Positions 61,100-64,000 of a stretch of DNA of 64,000 nt are shown in pieces. The position numbers and the translations under genes are program-made. The DNA is taken from the NCBI GenBank assembly GCA_032717465.1, contig CM064670.1:16264931-16328930 (forward strand), read 5' to 3'. Below the pieces are notes generated by a model that saw only the letters and a program-made list of their open reading frames with translations, did not search any database and was not told where the DNA came from. Source of the DNA: Coenobita brevimanus. Taxonomy: Eukaryota; Arthropoda; Malacostraca; Decapoda; Coenobitidae. The stretch's first letter is position 1; each line of letters opens with the position of its first letter.

Positions 61100-63380
61100 T
61101 AACGCACATCTCATACCTGGGTCTATATCCAACCGGTTTCGGCTTTTATTTTTATGTGCAAAAGAGTGGAGAAACCAGATTCGCATAAATAAGTTGTGGA
61201 AAATGGCAAGTGGATTCTACGTGCCATTTCACAAACTTTTGACATGACTGATACACGGGGCACCAAAACACAGAGATTTTTCTTCATAAAGGTCTCTAGC
61301 AGCAGAATCATTCTTGAGATCAAGGAATTCGTCCTGAACATCACTGGGAATGGCGGCAATATCAAGAGTGTCAGAGAAAGAATTCCTCATCAATTTCCCT
61401 TCTTCCTCCTTGAATTCTGGGAAGTATCTTTTGAACTCACATTCCAAGGATTTTAAGTGCTGAATAATTTCGCTTTTGAGTGATGGGTCAAGTAGGTGAT
61501 CCTCTCCAGTCTCGTCAAGAACAATTCGAGTATTCTCAAGAATGGCAACATGTTCTGCACCCACTTTCCTTTGCCAGTCATGGAGTTTAGCAAGAAATGC
61601 ATGCGTGCAGTCCATGATGTGAAATACATTTCTTTTCTTTTCTTTTTGCATGAGATTCAGCTTATTTAGCTGCTCAAAAATGTCGGCCAGGTATGCAAGA
61701 CGTGGATCCTACAACGCCTTGATGAAGAGACTTAATTGATCATCCTTCCCTTTCATTCCCAGGAAAAGCGTAAGCTCTCCGCAGCTCAATTACTCTCTTC
61801 ACAATATTGCCCTTAGAGAGCCATCGCACTTTGGAGTAAAAGAGGAGAGATTCATGCTCTAAATCCATGACTTCACAGGGTTTCTGGAAAAGGTGTTAGT
61901 TCAAATCTCCTGCTTTCACAAAACTGACATATTTTCACCGTTGCCTCCACGATCTTGCAAAGGGTATTAGGTGGGTTTTTGACGCCAGTGCAAAACGATG
62001 GATCATATAGTAAACGACTTTCGCAGTCGGAGCTACTTCTTTAACGTGCCTCTATAGCCCCGATTTTGATCCCAGGATCGCCGGGACTCAATCAGTATAG
62101 ACTCCACAACAATTTTCCCAGGCTATTCCGTTAGCTGTGAAGAAAGAAGTCAACTTTTCCATTACATCTAAGCTTTTGTTGTGGTTTCAAGCTGTGTACA
62201 AAACAGATATTCATCTTTGATGTCATGCATGAACACATGTCTATCAAATATGAGCAACTGTGCACGAAAATTCACATCCGTTGACTTATCCAACTGTACT
62301 GCGAACATACCATTAGAGACAATTAAATCTCCTGTATTACTTAAGCCGCGTTTTCGCGAGGCTTTTAGACCGGTATCGACCGGTTTAGACCGGTCTTATT
62401 GCTGTTCTGGCGAGACAATTAGACCGGTACAGACAGGTCCAAAGCAGTCCTGCCCCACAGCTAGCCTAGGCGAGACCGGTCTGCGCACAAACGTATGCGC
62501 GTCAGCAACAGCCACGAAGGAGGCGAGGAGCGTCCGTGGCAGGGTGTAAACATCGATGGTCAACAATGGCGGACTTGGTAATAAGATTTGTTTTAAATTA
62601 CATTTTTAACTCTAGCAGTACCCGTGATCATCCAAGAGGAACCAAATAAATCTTACCATGAAGTAGAGGCTTTGTATTACTACAGATTGCACGAAATAAG
62701 GTTATTAAAGCATTAATGACCGAGATAAAAATCGAGGGGAAGCATGAAATTTGTGTAATCATTGCCATTCCCCGACATTTGTTTACATTCTTCTAGGCCA
62801 CTCACAGTCACTCATGCAGCCAATAGCAGGATCAGACAGGATCGGACCAACATTAGCCCGTTCTCGCGATCATTTATGAGTCCAGACCGGTCTAATCCGG
62901 TCCAAAGTGGCCCGCGGAAATGCGGCTTTATTCCATGATATCATCTGACACTTCACTAATTCTTTGTTTCACTGCGTCGTTTTGACAAGGAAATCTGCTG
63001 ACTCTTATGTGAACTTGACTCTCCAATAACCCACTTGACCATGCCTTAAAGTTTCGTCAATCGTGTGGGTCTTTTTCTTCCTTGCCATTTTAGTGGAAAC
63101 CTCATATGATGCCTCTACTACACTTAAGTTCTGTTGTTGGAAAGCATCATTCCCATCCATGGCACTTGAAGAATATGGGGCCTTTCTCCGCATACCGAGG
63201 GTGGATTGTCATCAGATGATGCTTCAGCTTACTAGGCCTCATAGAATCATTCCTCAGCACTTTGAAGCACAGCTCACACTGAGGTTTCTTGATGTCACCA
63301 GCGAGGATTGCTGTAAATCCGTACTTAATGTATTCATCATTGTACTTCCGCTTATCAACACTGGCAGCCAACACAAATCT
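61100..63380 (-). pseudogene. ZBED5-like hAT transposase (broken)
   Basis: hAT transposases cut DNA using an RNase H-like fold and dimerise through a C-terminal domain. Minus strand, N to C: VDKRKYNDEYIKYGFT, BED-type zinc finger PQCELCFKVLRNDSMRPSKL then KHHLMTIHP (63200-63300), SYEVSTKMARKKKTHTIDET, FAVQLDKSTDVNFRAQLLIF (62220-62310, with the DxSTD catalytic region), YLFCTQLETTTKA, HESLLFYSKVRWLSKGNIVK (61800 region), ECEFKRYFPE and the C-terminal PFSTTYLCESGFSTLLHIK (61150-61210). Frameshifts, stops and a 584-bp insertion at 62344-62927 break it. Whether it is transposon debris or a decayed domesticated gene cannot be told; the TIR favours debris. Confidence 0.85.
62344..62927. mobile_element. 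584-bp TTA-flanked MITE with AGACCGGT motifs
   Basis: Left tip AGCCGCGTTTTCGCGAGGC and right tip (other strand) AGCCGCATTTCCGCGGGCC, flanked by TTA (62341-62343 and 62928-62930). A 3-bp TTA duplication fits PIF/Harbinger. Five AGACCGGT words lie in the sub-terminal zones (62366, 62384, 62410, 62472 and 62883 regions). The hAT reading register resumes across it. No coding capacity. Confidence 0.85.
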
Positions 63381-63500
63381 ATATGGAAAAAATAAAAGCC
63401 AAACAGACAGAAATAGACGAATAATAAAGTTTAAAATTATATGGCAACTTGCACCAAAGTGAATTAATTCACTAAACTGATTTAGAATCAATATGGAAAA

Positions 63501-63903
63501 AAAATCACCTGCGTCAAAAGGCGTTCACCAAACTAGCATGATTTATTTTTACCTAGACTCAAGTGAAATAAATTTTATGCAGTGGGAAGTCACTGGTTAT
63601 CAGTATTTGATTTCTTTGCAAACAACACTGCATTCGTTTGTTATTTTTTTGTTTCTAATAAGTTAGAGTAAGTTTCGTTGAAGAAACTTTCAAGTTAATA
63701 ATGTAGATGTTACTACTAATGCAGTTGAAGCAAAATATCGTCTGGCATCATAGTAACTATAAAATTCTCCTAATTCTCTGCATGTGGTACCCGGGTTCTG
63801 TCGACGCCTTTGCTTATACATGCAAAGATTGTGTAAAGTCATGGTTACACTGAAAGAAAATGTGAATTATAACTTGAATTTTTTAACTGCAGCATTACAC
63901 TTT
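63501..63903. other. unassigned stretch
   Basis: A/T-rich. No hAT right tip or gene recognised. Confidence 0.35.
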
Positions 63904-63989
63904 AAATAATCATATTAAATCACTACCGTATCATTTGCACTCTGTCAAATAATCATATTTAATCACTACCGTATCATTTGCACACTGTC
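63904..63989 (+). repeat. 43-bp tandem repeat, two units
   Basis: AAATAATCATATTAAATCAC then TACCGTATCATTTGCAC.CTGTC occurs twice head to tail, with two substitutions. The array may continue past the window end. Confidence 0.9.
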
Positions 63990-64000
63990 AAAATATTTGA

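Larger units (their letters stand above)
60854..63500 (-). mobile_element. hAT-type transposon remnant (ZBED lineage)
   Basis: The left end carries CAGTGGAAAGAAGTGTTTCT then CAAACTTTTTCAG (60856-60888), similar to hAT tips of the CAGTGTTTCTCAA type. A minus-strand transposase pseudogene fills most of it. No matching right tip was found within the window, so the right end is undefined. Confidence 0.72.

Overview
This window is eukaryotic, repeat-dominated DNA with no convincing host protein-coding gene, no rRNA and no intact tRNA gene. The many long dinucleotide microsatellites, tRNA-derived SINEs, diverse LINEs, a TTAGG-rich foldback element and the mix of Gypsy, hAT and Harbinger relics suggest an arthropod, most likely a decapod crustacean. 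The species assignment is inference only.

Layout. 1.5-3.2 kb: 5'-truncated Jockey-superfamily LINE (+). 3.7-7.1 kb: 3' fragment of LINE family A (-), a TA-flanked foldback MITE, an RTE-like LINE (-) and a tRNA-derived SINE. 7-13 kb: SINEs, MITEs and a purine-rich minisatellite. 13.3-17.3 kb: degenerate TGACCT-rich repeat arrays in opposite orientations, with (GT)n/(CA)n tracts and a SINE. 18.2-18.8 kb: internally deleted LINE with endonuclease start fused to LINE tail. 19.1-21.9 kb: a DNA transposon with matching terminal inverted repeats, TA flanks and a decayed transposase-like gene of a family I know only as uncharacterised. 23.4-25.3 kb: decayed LINE A copy. 26.6-28.4 kb: minisatellite with a SINE bounded by a perfect 12-bp target-site duplication, then a 368-bp foldback MITE. 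33.8-39.1 kb: nested locus in which a TTAA-type MITE is split by a 5.1-kb element with ~500-bp direct terminal repeats, which itself holds a LINE A copy with an open RT frame. 41.6-43.5 kb: another LINE A copy with one main frameshift. 47.1-55.4 kb: complete but decayed Gypsy-type LTR retrotransposon on the minus strand, with LTRs, a tRNA-Leu primer-binding site, gag, protease, RT, RNase H and integrase; it contains a Harbinger derivative and a tandem pair of TTAA-type elements. 56.0-57.6 kb: RTE-like LINE (+) split by a TTAA-flanked element. 60.9-63.5 kb: ZBED/hAT transposase pseudogene (-) split by a TTA-flanked MITE with AGACCGGT motifs.

The coding signals are transposon enzymes: target-primed reverse transcription by LINEs, RT/integrase retrotransposition by the Gypsy element, and cut-and-paste transposases. 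The many short families (SINEs, MITEs) would depend on such enzymes in trans. Two recurring MITE families, here called alpha (TTAA with CCCTTCAGT-like ends) and beta (TAACTTGGCCTA ends), occur throughout. The nesting gives a relative chronology of insertions. LINE family A copies end in GATA/GACA tracts, which links LINE insertion to microsatellite birth.
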